Origin: Streptomyces sp. TLI_235
Lineage (GTDB): Bacteria; Actinomycetota; Actinomycetes; Streptomycetales; Streptomycetaceae
Direction: 5' to 3'
DNA length: 64,000 nt
Assembly: GCA_002300355.1 (NCBI GenBank)
Contig: NSGV01000002.1
Span: 1,674,001-1,738,000, forward strand
How positions within the stretch are numbered: position 1 is the first letter of the stretch; each line of letters opens with the position of its first letter. The notes below the pieces were generated by a model. It saw only the letters and a program-made list of their open reading frames with translations. It was not told the origin of the DNA and searched no databases. The position numbers were made by a program, and so were the translations under genes. Shown here in pieces: positions 35,001 through 41,900 of the stretch.

Positions 35001-35185
35001 CGGACCGGATCGTCCTGCGCTGGCGCGCCACCAGCGAGGAGACCGCCGAGGCCATCGCCGAACACGGCCCCCTCGTCGCCGACGAGGTCCTCGCCGTCGA
35101 CTTCGCGGCCGGCGCCGCCGACTGGGACTCCGAGAGCTTCACCGACGAATCCCTCGGCCTCGCCTTCCAGCTCCGCAAGGCCTGA
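32057..35185 (+). CDS. ileS: isoleucyl-tRNA synthetase
   Basis: 1042 aa, ATG with GGAGG about 12 bases upstream. The class I HIGH element is the actinobacterial variant HHIE (59-62, after NGMPGAH) and KMSKH is at 595-599. The editing (CP1) domain carries TTPWTLVSNTAAAVHP. The anticodon-binding region follows (NTLVREVDLALEAYDTQRA). The size, over 1000 aa, and C-terminal extension are those of the large type-2-like IleRS found in actinobacteria rather than the ~930-aa zinc-ended type. Charges tRNA-Ile in the cytoplasm and is regulated by the T-box leader just upstream. Transcribed toward divIVA. Confidence 0.96.
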   Translation: MSTYNPVPAQVDLPALEHGILSFWQDNKIFQRSLEQSEGRPEWVFYEGPPTANGMPGAHHIEARVFKDVFPRYRTMKGYHVARKAGWDCHGLPVELAVEKELGFSGKQDIEAFGIAEFNAKCRESVTRHTDEFTKLTERMGYWVDLDEAYRTMDPSYIESVWWSLKQIFDKGLLVQDHRVAPWCPRCGTGLSDHELAQGYETVVDPSVYVRFPLTSGPLAGEAALLVWTTTPWTLVSNTAAAVHPEVTYVVATDGNEKLVVAEPLVGKALGEGWETTGQTFTGAEMERWTYDRPFQLVEIENSHFVVTADYVTTEDGTGIVHQSPAFGADDLAVCRRYGLPVVNPVEADGTFAADVPLIGGVFFKKADETLVADLQARGLLFRHLPYEHSYPHCWRCHTALLYYAQPSWYIRTTAVKDALIRENENTNWFPENVKHGRFGDWLNNNIDWALSRNRYWGTPLPIWRCDEGHVTCVGSLTELSELTGTDQSGLDPHRPYIDDVTFRCPQCSGTAVRVPEVIDAWYDSGSMPFAQYGYPYRNKELFEQRYPAQFISEAIDQTRGWFYTLMAVGTLVFDKSSYENVVCLGHILAEDGRKMSKHLGNILQPIPLMDQHGADAVRWFMAAGGSPWSARRVGHGTIQEVVRKTLLTYWNTVAFQALYARTAAWAPSAADPAPADRPQLDKWVLSELNTLVREVDLALEAYDTQRAGKLLSAFVDDLSNWYVRRGRRRFWQGDAAALATLHEALETVTRLMAPLTPFITERVWQDLVVPVTPGAPSSVHLATWPTADETLVDAALSRNMALVRRLVELGRATRAESGVKTRQPLSRALIAAQGWDELPADLRAQIAEELNVSTLESLAGVGASLVDTSAKANFRALGKRFGKGVQDVAKAVAAADAAVLAAELRASGTTGVELNGERIELSPDEVIITETPREGWAVANEAGATVALDLAITPELKRLGVARDAIRQIQEARKNSGLDVADRIVLRWRATSEETAEAIAEHGPLVADEVLAVDFAAGAADWDSESFTDESLGLAFQLRKA

Positions 35186-35211
35186 CAGGCGACCCGCCAG
35201 GGGCAACCGGT

Positions 35212-35310
35212 AGGGGCGCGGGGGACTGCGCAATTCGGATGCGGGCTTCCTTCCGAATCGCGCAGTCCTCCCCCAGCCTTCGGCCGGGAGGTGCCCCCAC
35301 GCGCCCCTTG
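35212..35310. repeat. composite palindromic repeat after ileS
   Basis: GGGGCGCGGGGGACTGCGC opens a structure closing with CCCCCACGCGCCCC. Inside are a 17-bp stem (35223-35239 with 35252-35268, one mismatch) and a second hairpin around CCCCCAGCCTTCGGCCGG. Elements of both types are widespread intergenic repeats of streptomycetes. Here they may also terminate ileS transcription. Confidence 0.7.
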
Positions 35311-35360
35311 TTTTGTGGCCGGCCTCACTCGGCAGAGAGCCCGCACCGGCTTGTGCCGTT

Positions 35361-35404
35361 CTCCCCCAGCCTTCGGCCGGGGGTCCCCCGGCGCGCCCCT
35401 TTGG
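35361..35404. repeat. second copy of the CCCCCAGCCTTCGGCCGG hairpin repeat
   Basis: CTCCCCCAGCCTTCGGCCGG followed by GGGTCCCCC and GGCGCGCCCCT repeats the inner part of the element at 35212-35310, 80 bp further on. It forms a stem with a CTTCGG-containing loop. Confidence 0.65.
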
Positions 35405-35419
35405 GCCGGCCGCACAAAC

Positions 35420-35463
35420 GAGGGCGCCCCCACTGTGACGGATGTCACGGTGGGGGCGCCCTC
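35420..35463. terminator. bidirectional hairpin between ileS and divIVA
   Basis: A 20-bp stem (GAGGGCGCCCCCACTGTGAC with its complement, one mismatch) closes a GGAT loop, 15 bases from the divIVA stop and downstream of ileS. No U-tract; strong GC stems of this sort serve as terminators in streptomycetes. Confidence 0.8.
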
Positions 35464-35477
35464 GATGTGGGTGGTGC

Positions 35478-36812
35478 TTAGTTGTCGCCGTCCTCGTCGA
35501 TGAGGAAGCCCCGCATGGGGGCCGGCGCCTGCTGCATCGGCTGCGGCGGCTGCGGGCGGACCGCGGCCATCGGCTGGGTCATCCCGGCGGGAGCCATCTG
35601 CGCGGCACCGCTGCCGCCCGGCTGGCCGCCGAAGCTCGGGTTGCCGCCGCCGAAGGAGTTCCCGCCGAAGGACTGGCCGTTGCCGCCGAACGACGGCTGG
35701 TTGCCGCCGAAGGAGGGCTGACCGCCGAAGCTGGAGCCGTTGCCCACCGAGGAGGTGGCCGGCGACATCGACGACGCCGCCGGGGGCAGCGAGGCGGTGG
35801 CCGGGATCCGCGGCGGGGCCAGCGAGTCGTCCGCCTGCGACTCCAGCTGGCGCAGCTGGGTCTCCAGGTAGGACTTCAGGCGGGTCCGGTACTCGCGCTC
35901 GAAGGCGCGCAGGTCCTCGACCTTGCGCTCCAGCGTGGCGCGGGCGGACTCCAGCGAGCCCATGGCGACGCGGTGCTTCTCCTGGGCGTCCCGCTCCAGG
36001 GCGTCGGCCTTGGAACGGGCGTCCCGCTCCAGGCCCTCGGCGCGGCTGCGGGCCTCGCCGACGATCTTGTTGGCCTCGGAGCGCGCCTCGGAGATCGCCT
36101 GGTCGGCGGTCTGCTGGGCGAGGGCGAGCACGCGGGCGGCGCTGTCACCGCCGGGCTGCTGCTGCGGCTGCCCCATGGGGCCGCCCATGGGGCCACCCAT
36201 CGGGCCGCCCATCGGCTGGCCCATGGGGCCGCCCATCGGCGCGAGCTGCTGCTGGCCGCCCATGGTCTGGCCCATCTGCGGCTGACCCATCGGGCCGCCC
36301 ATCGGCTGCAGCATCTGACCGCCCATCGGCTGGACCAGCTGCTGCTGGCCGCCCATGGTCTGGCCCATCTGCTGGGGCTGGCCCATCTGCTGCGGCTGCC
36401 CCATCTGCTGCGGCTGGCCCATCGCACCGGCGCCGGGGCCGGGCGGGAGGGCCGGAGCACCGGAGGGGAGGCCGAGCGGCTGGTTGCCCATCTGCTGCGG
36501 GCCGCCCATCTGCTGCGGACCGGGGCCCTGCTGCTGGCCGGGCACCGGCGGACCGGATATGGCGGCAGGCACGGGGGCGCCGGCAGGACGGCCGTCCTGC
36601 TGCGGCTCCTTGCGCATGTTGGCCTGGTTCTGCGCGGCGGCACGCGTGGCGGCTGCCAGCTTGGCGCGCAGGTCCTCGTTCTCGCGCAGCAGGCGGGTCA
36701 GCTCGGCTTCGACCTCGTCGAGGAAGGCATCGACCTCGTCCTCGTCATAGCCTTCGCGCAGCCGGACGGTCGTGAACTGCTTGTTCCGAACGTCCTCGGG
36801 GGTCAATGGCAT
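35478..36812 (-). CDS. divIVA: DivIVA/Wag31 polar growth protein
   Basis: 444 aa, ATG with GAGGTGAAG upstream. The N-terminal DivIVA domain is clear (LTPEDVRNKQFTTVRLREGYDEDEVDAFLDEVEAE), with the first coiled coil to about residue 70. Then comes an insert of ~180 residues rich in Gln/Met/Gly/Pro with many QPQQMG and MGGPMG repeats, then a long coiled coil (about 215-320: ARVLALAQQTADQAISEAR...) and a Gly/Ser/Phe-rich tail with SFGGN repeats. Known role in Streptomyces: essential scaffold at hyphal tips directing apical wall growth and branching. It is the last gene of the sepF-yggT-divIVA group downstream of ftsZ. Confidence 0.95.
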   Translation of the reverse strand: MPLTPEDVRNKQFTTVRLREGYDEDEVDAFLDEVEAELTRLLRENEDLRAKLAAATRAAAQNQANMRKEPQQDGRPAGAPVPAAISGPPVPGQQQGPGPQQMGGPQQMGNQPLGLPSGAPALPPGPGAGAMGQPQQMGQPQQMGQPQQMGQTMGGQQQLVQPMGGQMLQPMGGPMGQPQMGQTMGGQQQLAPMGGPMGQPMGGPMGGPMGGPMGQPQQQPGGDSAARVLALAQQTADQAISEARSEANKIVGEARSRAEGLERDARSKADALERDAQEKHRVAMGSLESARATLERKVEDLRAFEREYRTRLKSYLETQLRQLESQADDSLAPPRIPATASLPPAASSMSPATSSVGNGSSFGGQPSFGGNQPSFGGNGQSFGGNSFGGGNPSFGGQPGGSGAAQMAPAGMTQPMAAVRPQPPQPMQQAPAPMRGFLIDEDGDN

Positions 36813-36861
36813 CTCTTCACCTCAACGTGATCGTCGGCACTCCGGAATCCTGTCGCATCGC

Positions 36862-37152
36862 TCACAACGACAGGGACCGCACGAGCGAGATCAGGACATA
36901 CACAATGATCATCAGTACGAAGAAGGACAGGTCGAGCGCCACGCCCCCGAGACGCAACGGCGGAATGAAACGCCGAAGAAGCTTGAGTGGCGGATCCGTG
37001 ACAGTGTACGTGGCCTCCAGGACCAGGACCATGGCCCTTCCCGGCCGCCACGAGCGTGCGAACTGGAAGACCCAGTCCATCACGAGGCGGAAGAGCAGGA
37101 TGAGCAGGAAGACGGTCAGCGCGTAGTACAGCACCGCCCCGACGATCCCCAT
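36862..37152 (-). CDS. YggT-family membrane protein
   Basis: 96 aa, ATG with GGGAGAGG upstream. Two membrane segments (about residues 3-25 and 73-95) flank a conserved cytosolic loop with RSWRPGRAMVLVLEATYTVTDPPLKLLRRFIPPLR, the YggT signature. Found between sepF and divIVA in actinobacteria and other Gram-positives (ylmG in B. subtilis); its counterparts in plastids and cyanobacteria act in nucleoid distribution or division. Placed in the division group by context; mechanism unknown. Confidence 0.9.
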   Translation of the reverse strand: MGIVGAVLYYALTVFLLILLFRLVMDWVFQFARSWRPGRAMVLVLEATYTVTDPPLKLLRRFIPPLRLGGVALDLSFFVLMIIVYVLISLVRSLSL

Positions 37153-37228
37153 CTCGTCTACCTCTCCCTGGTCATCAGCCCGTCAGTGACGCACCGTCGA
37201 TCGATCCACACGTAAAGTCGTGGCCGGG

Positions 37229-37837
37229 TCAGCTCTGGTTGAAGAACCCACCCTCGGCGATCCGAGCCTTGTCCTCCGCCGTGACATCGACGTTAGCAGG
37301 AGACAAGAGGAACACCTTCTGTGTCACGCGCTCGATACTGCCGTGCAGACCGAAGACGAGTCCAGCCGCGAAGTCTACGAGTCGCTTGGCGTCCGTGTCG
37401 TCCATCTCGGTCAAATTCATGATCACAGGTGTGCCGTCGCGGAACTGTTCCCCGATGGTACGGGCCTCGTTGTAGGTCCGCGGGTGCAGCGTGGTGATGC
37501 GGTAGGGCTCTCGTTCGTTCACTACCTTGGGCATGATCACCGGGGCGCTCTTCTCCACGTTCTGGCGGCGGTCGGGTGTGATGGACGACACGGGCGCCAT
37601 CCGCGGCGCCTCCTGCCGGATCGGGACGGCGGCCGGCACGGGCTGCGGTGCGATGTGCGCGACCGGCGCGGGCGCCGGGCGCTCGGCGGCCGCCGGGCGC
37701 AGGTCCTCGGTGCGGCCGGTGCGGATCGGCTCCGGGTCCGCGTCGTAGTCGTCGTCGGGGTCGTACCCCTGGCCGTCGTACGTCTCGTCCTCCACGAGGC
37801 CGAGGTAGACCGCCATCTTGCGCATTGCGCCGGCCAT
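37229..37837 (-). CDS. sepF: SepF, membrane anchor of the Z ring
   Basis: 202 aa, ATG at 37837 behind GGAGGAGACAGGAG. The N-terminal amphipathic segment MRKMAVYLGLVEDE is the membrane-targeting helix. An acidic/Pro-rich linker covers residues 20-110, and the C-terminal SepF domain (about 110-195) has the YNEARTIGEQFRDGTPVIMNL and DFAAGLVFGLHGSIERVTQKVFLL motifs. Binds the FtsZ C-terminus and anchors it, replacing FtsA, which this cluster lacks. 210 bp separate it from yggS. Streptomycetes carry several SepF paralogues; this is the one in the ftsZ neighbourhood. Confidence 0.95.
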   Translation of the reverse strand: MAGAMRKMAVYLGLVEDETYDGQGYDPDDDYDADPEPIRTGRTEDLRPAAAERPAPAPVAHIAPQPVPAAVPIRQEAPRMAPVSSITPDRRQNVEKSAPVIMPKVVNEREPYRITTLHPRTYNEARTIGEQFRDGTPVIMNLTEMDDTDAKRLVDFAAGLVFGLHGSIERVTQKVFLLSPANVDVTAEDKARIAEGGFFNQS

Positions 37838-38047
37838 GCTCCTGTCTCCTCCGCTCTGTGGTGGATCGACTCCGACTCCGGCCTCGGCCTGCGGTCTCCG
37901 CAGCGGTCCGGGCTCGCCGGACCGACGGCCCGTCAGGCCGTGGAGATTCTGCGGAGATGCGATCCACGAAGTTTTCGCTAGCGCGCTGGAACGGCTGCTA
38001 GGTTCTGTCCTGTTTTGTCCTGCAGTCTGATCTACTAACCGGTGACG

Positions 38048-38836
38048 TTACCCGAGCGGTGACCGCACACCGAGTACCGCCGTACCGACGCGTACATGTG
38101 TCGCTCCGGCTGCCACGGCCTGCTCCAAGTCCCCGCTCATGCCTGCGGAGACCATCGTGGCAGCCGGATGGCTCGCCCGTACGGCGCTTGCGATTTCCGC
38201 CAGCCTGGCGAAGGCGGCGGCCGAATCCCCGGCGAGCGGCCCGGCCAGCGGCGCAACCGTCATCAGGCCGTCGAACCGGAGCCCCGGGGTGCGCGCGATG
38301 AGGTCGGCCAGCGCCTCCACCTCCGACGGCGCCACCCCGGCGCGGTGCGCGCCCTCGCCGGCCTCCTTGTCGAGGGCCACCTGCACCAGGCAACCGAGCG
38401 GCGCGCGCCCGGCATTGAGCACCGCCGCGGACAGCGAGTCCACCAGCCGCGGGCGGTCCACCGAGTGCACGGTGTCGGCGTAGCGGACCACCGAGCGGAC
38501 CTTGTTGGTCTGCAGCTGGCCGACGAAGTGCCAGGTCAGCGGCAGGTCGACGCAGCGCTCGGCCTTGGGGGCGGCGTCCTGGTCGCGGTTCTCGGCCACG
38601 TCGGTGACGCCGAGTCCGGCGAGCAGGGCGGTGTCCTCGGCCGGGTAGGTCTTGGTGACCACGACCAGGGTGACCTCGTCCCGGGCCCGGCCGGCGGCCG
38701 AGCAGGCGTCCGCGATCCGCTTCTCGACGACGTCGAGGTTGGAGCCGAGCTGCTCGTACCGCTCGCGCTGCCGCTCGTCGAGGGCGGCGGCGAAATCCGC
38801 ACCGCCCGGGAACGGTCCGTAGATGTCGTTCGTCAT
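38048..38836 (-). CDS. YggS/YlmE pyridoxal-phosphate-binding protein
   Basis: The ATG at 38836 overlaps the pgeF stop (ATGA), giving 262 aa. A single PLP-binding TIM-barrel: LVVVTKTYPAE bears the PLP lysine, followed by WHFVGQLQTNK, GLMTVAPL and SAGMSGDLEQAVAAGATHVRVGTAVLG. Unlike most family members, which read GEN..Q, this one has AENRDQDAAPKAE. Known role: PLP homeostasis, no enzymatic activity established. Translationally coupled to pgeF downstream of ftsZ, the usual Gram-positive order. Confidence 0.93.
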   Translation of the reverse strand: MTNDIYGPFPGGADFAAALDERQRERYEQLGSNLDVVEKRIADACSAAGRARDEVTLVVVTKTYPAEDTALLAGLGVTDVAENRDQDAAPKAERCVDLPLTWHFVGQLQTNKVRSVVRYADTVHSVDRPRLVDSLSAAVLNAGRAPLGCLVQVALDKEAGEGAHRAGVAPSEVEALADLIARTPGLRFDGLMTVAPLAGPLAGDSAAAFARLAEIASAVRASHPAATMVSAGMSGDLEQAVAAGATHVRVGTAVLGVRSPLG

Positions 38837-39567
38837 GAGTGTTCGGGGCCCAACCAGACGTAGCTCGCGAGCCGGCCGGTCCGCTGCTCGCGGCGGTAGG
38901 AGTAGTGGTCGTCCGATTCGAGGGTGCAGACGTCGGACGGCACCACGTCGGTGACGCCCGCCTCGGCGAGCTGGGCGGCCACGCCGGCGGCGACGTCCAG
39001 CGCGGGCGTGCCCCAGGAGGTCTCGGCGTACGCGGCGGGCACCACCGCGGCGACCTCGGCGCGCAGGGCTGCGGGCACCTCGTAGCAGCGGCCGCAGACG
39101 GCGGGCCCGAGCACGGCGGTGATCCGGGCCGGGTCGGCGCCGAGCTCCGCCATGGCGCGGACGGCCGCCGGGACGACGCCGGCGGCGAGGCCGGGCCGGC
39201 CCGCGTGGGCGGCGCCGACGACGCCGGCGGCCCGGTCGGCGAGCAGCACCGGGGTGCAGTCGGCGGTGAGCACGGCGAGGGCGAGCGGGCGGTCGGTGAC
39301 CACCGCGTCGACGGTGGGGGCCTGCCCGTCGGGCTGGCGCTCCGTCACCACGGCGACCTCGGCACCGTGCACCTGGTTCATCCAGACCACGTCGGCCGGG
39401 TCGAGGCCGAGCTCCCGGGCGGCGAGCTCCCGGTTGCGCCGGACGGCGGCCGGGTCGTCCCCGACCGCGCCGCCGAGGTTGAGCTCCCCGTACGGCGAGG
39501 TGCTCACCCCGCCCCACCGGGTGGTGGAGGCGAAGTGAGCACCGTGTCGACTGATGTGAGGGATCAC
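38833..39567 (-). CDS. pgeF: PgeF/YlmD-type peptidoglycan editing factor (laccase domain)
   Basis: 244 aa. Laccase-domain motifs: RWGGVSTSPYGELNLGGAVGDD, WMNQVHGAEV, VDAVVTDRPLALAVLTADCTPVLLAD and GAAHAGRPGL, with GPAVCGRCYEVP further on; these supply the His and Cys metal ligands of the family. The best-known member, YfiH of E. coli, hydrolyses cytoplasmic UDP-MurNAc-L-Ser, removing wrong amino acids from wall precursors; other members have purine nucleoside phosphorylase or oxidase activity. It lies 11 bp from the ftsZ stop and overlaps yggS by 4 bases, so it is part of the ftsZ operon or its read-through. Confidence 0.9.
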   Translation of the reverse strand: MIPHISRHGAHFASTTRWGGVSTSPYGELNLGGAVGDDPAAVRRNRELAARELGLDPADVVWMNQVHGAEVAVVTERQPDGQAPTVDAVVTDRPLALAVLTADCTPVLLADRAAGVVGAAHAGRPGLAAGVVPAAVRAMAELGADPARITAVLGPAVCGRCYEVPAALRAEVAAVVPAAYAETSWGTPALDVAAGVAAQLAEAGVTDVVPSDVCTLESDDHYSYRREQRTGRLASYVWLGPEHS

Positions 39568-39578
39568 GTGCGAGACGT

Positions 39579-40784
39579 CTACTTCAGGAAGTCGGGCACG
39601 TCGAGCTCCTCGGCGGGGCTCTCCACGTACGGCTGGCGGGCGGGCTGCACCTGCGGCGGCACCGGCGGGACGGCCGGGGTGATCCGGGCCGGCACGTCGG
39701 CGTGACGCTCGGCGTCGTCCGTACGGGACGTCACCGACCCGATGCCGTAGGACGGCCGGGTGGCCGGGCGGTCCGGGGTGGACGCGGAGGACGGGGTGGA
39801 GGCCTTGACCACCGGGTCGCGGACGATCGCCGGGGGCTGCCCGCCGTCGAAGCCGGCCGCGATGACGGTGACCCGGACCTCGTCGCCGAGGGCGTCGTCG
39901 ATGACGGCGCCGAAGATGATGTTGGCCTCCGGGTGGGCGGCCTCGCTGACCAGCTGGGCGGCCTCGTTGATCTCGAACAGGCCGAGGTCGGAACCGCCCG
40001 AGATGGAGAGCAGCACGCCGCGGGCGCCGTCGATGGACGCCTCCAGCAGCGGGGAGGAGATCGCCATCACGGCGGCCGCCTTGGCGCGGTCCTCGCCGCG
40101 GGCCGAGCCGATGCCCATGAGCGCCGAGCCGGCGTCCGACATCACGGACTTGACGTCGGCGAAGTCGAGGTTGATCAGACCCGGGGTGGTGATCAGGTCG
40201 GTGATGCCCTGGACACCGGAGAGCAGCACCTGGTCGGCGGAGCGGAACGCGTCCAGCACGCTCACCTGGCGGTCCGAGATGGACAGCAGGCGGTCGTTGG
40301 GGATGACGATCAGGGTGTCGACCTGCTCGCGCAGCGACGCGATGCCGTCCTCGGCCTGGTTGGCCCGGCGGCGGCCCTCGAAGGTGAACGGGCGGGTGAC
40401 CACGCCGATGGTGAGCGCGCCGAGCGAGCGGGCGATGTTGGCCACGACGGGCGCGCCGCCGGTGCCGGTGCCGCCGCCCTCGCCGGCGGTCACGAAGACC
40501 ATGTCGGCCCCCTTGAGGACCTCCTCGATCTCCTCGCGGTGGTCCTCGGCGGCCTTCCGGCCGACCTCGGGGTTGGCGCCGGCGCCGAGGCCCCGGGTGA
40601 GTTCACGGCCCACATCGAGCTTCACGTCGGCGTCGCTCATGAGGAGGGCCTGCGCATCGGTGTTGATCGCGATGAACTCGACGCCCTTGAGCCCGACCTC
40701 GATCATCCGGTTGATGGCGTTGACACCACCGCCGCCGATTCCGACGACCTTGATGACTGCGAGGTAGTTCTGGGGTGCTGCCAC
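39579..40784 (-). CDS. ftsZ: FtsZ cell division GTPase
   Basis: 401 aa, GTG at 40784. GTP-binding GGGTGTG at 103-109, preceding GIGGGGVNAINRM, the NTDAQ loop, and the T7 synergy loop NLDFADVKSVM (about 204-214) needed for hydrolysis at the protofilament interface. The C-terminal linker (318-390) is Pro/Ser-rich and ends in the conserved peptide DVPDFLK that binds SepF and FtsW. Forms Z rings/ladders at vegetative cross-walls and sporulation septa. A 363-bp leader separates it from ftsQ, so it can be transcribed independently of the upstream mur genes. Confidence 0.98.
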   Translation of the reverse strand: MAAPQNYLAVIKVVGIGGGGVNAINRMIEVGLKGVEFIAINTDAQALLMSDADVKLDVGRELTRGLGAGANPEVGRKAAEDHREEIEEVLKGADMVFVTAGEGGGTGTGGAPVVANIARSLGALTIGVVTRPFTFEGRRRANQAEDGIASLREQVDTLIVIPNDRLLSISDRQVSVLDAFRSADQVLLSGVQGITDLITTPGLINLDFADVKSVMSDAGSALMGIGSARGEDRAKAAAVMAISSPLLEASIDGARGVLLSISGGSDLGLFEINEAAQLVSEAAHPEANIIFGAVIDDALGDEVRVTVIAAGFDGGQPPAIVRDPVVKASTPSSASTPDRPATRPSYGIGSVTSRTDDAERHADVPARITPAVPPVPPQVQPARQPYVESPAEELDVPDFLK

Positions 40785-41147
40785 GTCGAAGGCCTCTCGC
40801 CTCGAATTTCCGGGTCGGCTCCCCTTGTGGCGAAGGCCGACGGATGTCGATGGGTGGGAAGCGCGCGATTTCGGTGCTGTATGTCCGAAATGCCGACCGC
40901 CGACCCGAACCCTAAACTTGAGGTTTAGGGTTGTAACTGCGGCTGTGTCACTTCACCGTTGGACACAGCCCGGTGACACAGGACAGTAGGTCGCATCCGG
41001 TCGGTGTTCAACGAACACGCCGAGCTTCCCGTTTTTCTTTTGAGCCTATGTGATCATCGACTCCCGGGCGAAACCGGGGTGACCACCAAGGGTCGGACCG
41101 GAGCCTCGGCCCCGTCAATACCGCCCCTTCAGGAAGAACTTACCGGA
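40785..41147 (-). promoter_or_regulatory. ftsZ leader: palindrome and three GACAC (WhiA-type) sites
   Basis: No gene. A perfect inverted repeat AACCCTAAAC-TTGAG-GTTTAGGGTT lies at 40908-40932, about 125 bases upstream of the ftsZ start. Three GACAC pentamers occur at 40945-40949 (other strand), 40962-40966 and 40975-40979. WhiA of Streptomyces is known to bind GACAC and activate ftsZ during sporulation, so this is the likely control region. Streptomycete ftsZ is known to have several promoters; individual -10 boxes could not be assigned with confidence here. Confidence 0.7.
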
Positions 41148-41900
41148 TCATCCCGACACGGCCGGGGCATCCGGCGCACTCACGTCGTAATTGGCGGCTT
41201 TCCGGCCGAGCAGCGCGGCCAGCACCCTGGCCTTGCGTTCGGTCCGCTCCGGGCTCCCCCAGCGCACCGTCGCCCCGCCCGCCAACTGCAGCCGGATGTC
41301 GTCATAACTGTGCACCTGGACGGCACCGGCCTTGCCGGCCAGTTCGGCGGGCAGCCCGGCGGCGACCGTGATCGCGGCCGAGACCAGCGCCGGGCGGTCG
41401 AAGAGGTCGAGCACCTCGTTCGCCTGCTGACTGAGTTGCAGGTCCACCACCGGCACACCGGCGGGCGCGGCCGGCTCGGTGGCGAAGGTGAAGCCCCCCG
41501 CGTCGACCTGTGCGAACTTCCCGTCGTCGGTGCGCACGGAGGCCACCGCCCGACGCTCCGTCACCTTGACCCGCAGGGTGTGCGGCCAGCCGCGCCAGAC
41601 CTCGGCCTTCGCCACCCGCGGCAGTGCCTGCACGCGCTTCTCGGCCTCCGCCAGGTCGACCCGGGCGAGCGGGCCGTGCCGCAGCCCGCCGAGCGCCGCC
41701 GCCACCTCGTCCTGGCCGAGCTTCCCGCTGTCCAGGCCCTGGACGGCGACGGAGCGCACGTCCAGGGCCGAGGAGAGGAAGACCGTCCAGCCGAGCACGC
41801 CCGCCACCAGCGCGCCGAGCGCGCAGAGCACCGCGATCCCCCGACGGGAGAGCCGCAGCCCGGCGGCCGGCGCGGGCGCCGGGTCGGCTGGGTCAGCCAC
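41148..41900 (-). CDS. ftsQ: FtsQ divisome protein
   Basis: 250 aa, GTG at 41900 overlapping the murG stop by 8 bases. A short cytoplasmic N-terminus, one membrane segment (RRGIAVLCALGALVAGVLGWTVFL, about 19-42), then a POTRA domain (LDVRSVAVQGLDSGKLGQDEVAAAL... TLRVKVTERRAVA) and the FtsQ beta domain. Bridges early and late division proteins with FtsL. No FtsA gene follows, in line with actinobacteria. The end lies 363 bp from ftsZ. Confidence 0.95.
   Translation of the reverse strand: MADPADPAPAPAAGLRLSRRGIAVLCALGALVAGVLGWTVFLSSALDVRSVAVQGLDSGKLGQDEVAAALGGLRHGPLARVDLAEAEKRVQALPRVAKAEVWRGWPHTLRVKVTERRAVASVRTDDGKFAQVDAGGFTFATEPAAPAGVPVVDLQLSQQANEVLDLFDRPALVSAAITVAAGLPAELAGKAGAVQVHSYDDIRLQLAGGATVRWGSPERTERKARVLAALLGRKAANYDVSAPDAPAVSG

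Noticed and set aside
31745..35233. Minus-strand open frame of about 1162 codons over ileS
   Set aside because: Shadow of the strongly conserved IleRS; no domain recognisable, and it would also run through the T-box leader.
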